NCBI GenBank assembly: GCA_007129775.1
Contig: SKUV01000126.1
Span: 1 to 8,242 of the forward strand
Length of the DNA stretch: 8,242 bases
DNA from: Paracoccaceae bacterium
Lineage (GTDB): Bacteria > Pseudomonadota > Alphaproteobacteria > Rhodobacterales > Rhodobacteraceae
Direction of reading: 5' to 3'
The notes below the pieces were generated by a model. It was not told where the DNA came from. It worked only from the letters and a program-made list of their open reading frames with translations, and ran no database searches. The translations under genes were made by a program, and so were the position numbers. The stretch's first letter is position 1, and each line of letters opens with the position of its first letter. Of the stretch, positions 6,796 to 8,242 are shown one piece after another.

Positions 6796-7815
6796 TCAGC
6801 CGGCGCCGGTCAGACGTGCCAGCTTGGCGAGCTTGTCGGCCGCAGCGCCGGAATCGATGCTTTCAGATGCGATTTCAACACCTTCTGGTAATGTCTTCGC
6901 GCTGCCCGCAATCACCAGTGCTGCGGCGGAATTGAGCAGGACGGCATCGCGATAAGCACCGGCCTGCCCGCCCAGCAATGCGCGCAACGCCGCGGCATTT
7001 TCGGCAGGGCTGCCGCCGAGGATCGCCTCGAATGGATGCACGGGCAGGCCCGCGTCCTCGGGGTGGATCTCGCCCTCGGCCACCGCGCCATGCTCCAGCC
7101 GCGCAACCCGGGTCGGGCCGGCTATGGAGATCTCGTCAGTGCCGTCGCTGCCATGCACCAGCCACGCGCGTGTGCTGCCCAGCGCGGCGAGGGTCTCGGC
7201 CATGGGGCGCAGCAGGTCCGGGCTGAAGGCGCCGGTCAACTGCCGCTTGACACCGGCAGGATTTGTCAACGGGCCCAGTATGTTGAAGATCGTCCTTGTT
7301 CCAAGCTCGGCGCGCACCGGCCCGACATGGCGCATCGCGGGATGATGCATCGGCGCCATCATGAAGCCGATACCGACCTCGGCCAGCGCACGGCCCACCA
7401 CATCGGCGCCGACCATGACATTGATGCCCAATTCGCCCAGCGCGTCGGCGGCACCGGATTTCGACGAAAGATTGCGGTTGCCGTGCTTGGCCACCACCAC
7501 ACCCGCCCCGGCCACCACCAGCGCCGCGGCGGTCGAGATGTTGAGCGTACCCTTCCCGTCGCCCCCGGTGCCGACGATGTCGATCGCGCCGGGCGGGGCC
7601 GTCACCCGGGTGCATTTCGCCCGCATCACCGCGGCAGCGGCGGTGTATTCGGCCACCGTTTCACCGCGCGTGCGCAGGGCCATGAGAAACCCGCCCATCT
7701 GCGCCGGCGTCGCCTCGCCCTCGAACAGCAGGTCGAACGCGGCCTCGGCCTCGGTCCGGCTGAGCGCGCGGTCGGCGGCGGCGGCGATCAGCGGCCGCAG
7801 GTCGCGGCCGGTCAC
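6796..7815 (-). CDS. trpD: anthranilate phosphoribosyltransferase TrpD
   Basis: This encodes a 339-residue enzyme that transfers the phosphoribosyl group from PRPP to anthranilate, the second committed tryptophan step. The N-terminal helical domain (1-75, with FEGEATPAQMGGFLMALRTRGET) leads into the PRPP and metal-binding motifs: DIVGTGGDGKGTLNIST (79-95), VAKHGNRNLSSKSGAADALG (108-127), the anthranilate channel motif MHHPAMRHVGPVRAELGTRT (156-175), FNILGPLTNP (177-186) and the acidic pair GTDEIS (225-230). Length is standard. The reading frame stays open upstream to 7974, but that part is antisense-like and overlaps trpG. The GTG at 7815 gives the family N-terminus MTGRDLRPLI, overlaps the trpG stop as GTGA and has AGG 7 bases ahead (7823-7825). 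Translational coupling to trpG is likely. Confidence 0.96.
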   Translation of the reverse strand: MTGRDLRPLIAAAADRALSRTEAEAAFDLLFEGEATPAQMGGFLMALRTRGETVAEYTAAAAVMRAKCTRVTAPPGAIDIVGTGGDGKGTLNISTAAALVVAGAGVVVAKHGNRNLSSKSGAADALGELGINVMVGADVVGRALAEVGIGFMMAPMHHPAMRHVGPVRAELGTRTIFNILGPLTNPAGVKRQLTGAFSPDLLRPMAETLAALGSTRAWLVHGSDGTDEISIAGPTRVARLEHGAVAEGEIHPEDAGLPVHPFEAILGGSPAENAAALRALLGGQAGAYRDAVLLNSAAALVIAGSAKTLPEGVEIASESIDSGAAADKLAKLARLTGAG

Positions 7816-8242
7816 GCCGGCACCTGCAGACGGTCGAGAAAGCTGCGCAGCATGGTGTGGCCATGTTCGGAGGCGATGCTTTCGGGGTGGAACTGCACAC
7901 CCTCGATGGGGGCAGCGCGGTGGCGCAGGCCCATGATCGTGCCATCGGCGAGCCACGCCGTCGGCTCCAGACACTCGGGCAGGTTGTCGCGCTCCACGAT
8001 CAGGGAATGGTAGCGGGTGGCCCGAACGGGATCGGGCAGGCCGGCAAAGACGCCGCCGCCGGCATGGTGAATCTCGCCCAGCTTGCCGTGCACGATCTGC
8101 GGCGCGCGCACGACCCTTCCACCAAAAGCCTGACCGATGCTCTGATGGCCGAGGCAGACGCCCAGCAGCGGAATGGCCGCGGCTTCGGCCGCGCGCACAA
8201 GCTCAAGGCAGATGCCGGCCTCGTTCGGCGTGCAGGGCCCGG
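7812..8242 (-). CDS. trpG: anthranilate synthase glutaminase component TrpG, N-terminus beyond window
   Basis: The visible 142 residues are the C-terminal three quarters of a class I glutamine amidotransferase that supplies ammonia to TrpE for anthranilate synthesis. The frame runs off the right edge, starting with GPCTPNEAGICLELV, which is the conserved SPGPCTP region. About 50 N-terminal residues are therefore missing, judged by the usual length of about 190-195. The nucleophile motif LLGVCLGHQSIGQAFGG carries the catalytic Cys, and the partner His and Glu lie in VQFHPESIASEHG near the C-terminus. RYHSLIV matches the family. Sequence alone cannot fully separate TrpG from PabA, the folate-pathway homologue that some bacteria use for both jobs. 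The immediate overlap with trpD (GTGA) strongly favours TrpG. There is no sign of a TrpG-TrpD fusion: a stop codon is present at 7812-7814. Confidence 0.94.
   Translation of the reverse strand, partial: GPCTPNEAGICLELVRAAEAAAIPLLGVCLGHQSIGQAFGGRVVRAPQIVHGKLGEIHHAGGGVFAGLPDPVRATRYHSLIVERDNLPECLEPTAWLADGTIMGLRHRAAPIEGVQFHPESIASEHGHTMLRSFLDRLQVPA

Noticed and set aside
7816..7974. A 53-codon N-terminal extension of trpD
   Set aside because: It overlaps trpG antisense to nothing conserved, reads as Arg/Pro/His-rich, and the GTG at 7815 gives the normal family N-terminus and an overlapping coupled start.
7036..8013. A 325-codon plus-strand frame opposite trpD and trpG
   Set aside because: It is antisense to two well-supported trp genes and its His/Arg/Gly-rich composition is that of a mirror frame.
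1..8242. A novel multi-gene system, mobile element or CRISPR array
   Set aside because: All confidently called genes belong to known housekeeping families with intact motifs. No repeats of array type, transposase, integrase or target-site duplication were seen.

Overview
The window is a GC-rich stretch of ordinary chromosome, most likely from an alphaproteobacterium of the Rhodobacterales (Rhodobacter/Paracoccus-type). This rests on the strong G/C third-position bias, the gene order trpG-trpD-trpC-moaC-moeA, and the protein sequence style; no rRNA or other definitive marker is present. All confidently called genes belong to known families. I found no CRISPR array, insertion sequence, phage gene, tRNA, rRNA, toxin-antitoxin pair or defence system.

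Layout. Positions 1-481 hold mscL (minus strand), an osmotic safety-valve channel, preceded in its reading direction by a 142-base divergent intergenic region (482-623). Positions 624-1346 hold a YfcG-like glutathione S-transferase family protein (plus strand). It converges on pheT (1408-3828, minus), the beta subunit of phenylalanyl-tRNA synthetase, and a GC-rich inverted repeat fills the gap between them. pheT stands without pheS next to it and has a plausible promoter of its own. Positions 3829-4260 hold no assured gene. The right part of this region carries a possible 63-residue single-pass membrane protein (4075-4266, plus) whose end overlaps the end of moeA.

Positions 4261-8242 are one tightly packed minus-strand operon, read from the right edge: trpG (N-terminus cut off by the window), trpD, trpC, moaC, moeA. 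trpG/trpD and moaC/moeA overlap at GTGA or TGATG junctions, and trpC and moaC are 9 bases apart, so these genes are very probably co-transcribed and partly translationally coupled. TrpG/TrpE make anthranilate, TrpD adds phosphoribosyl and TrpC closes the indole ring. MoaC makes cyclic pyranopterin monophosphate and MoeA inserts molybdenum at the end of molybdenum-cofactor synthesis. The pairing of trp and moa/moe genes is, to my knowledge, a lineage habit in Rhodobacterales and not a new pathway.

The points most worth a second look are modest: the unrecognised small membrane ORF, the apparent absence of lexA after moeA (where I would expect it in many relatives), the orphan placement of pheT, and local patches of AT-rich, rare codons inside trpC and moeA.
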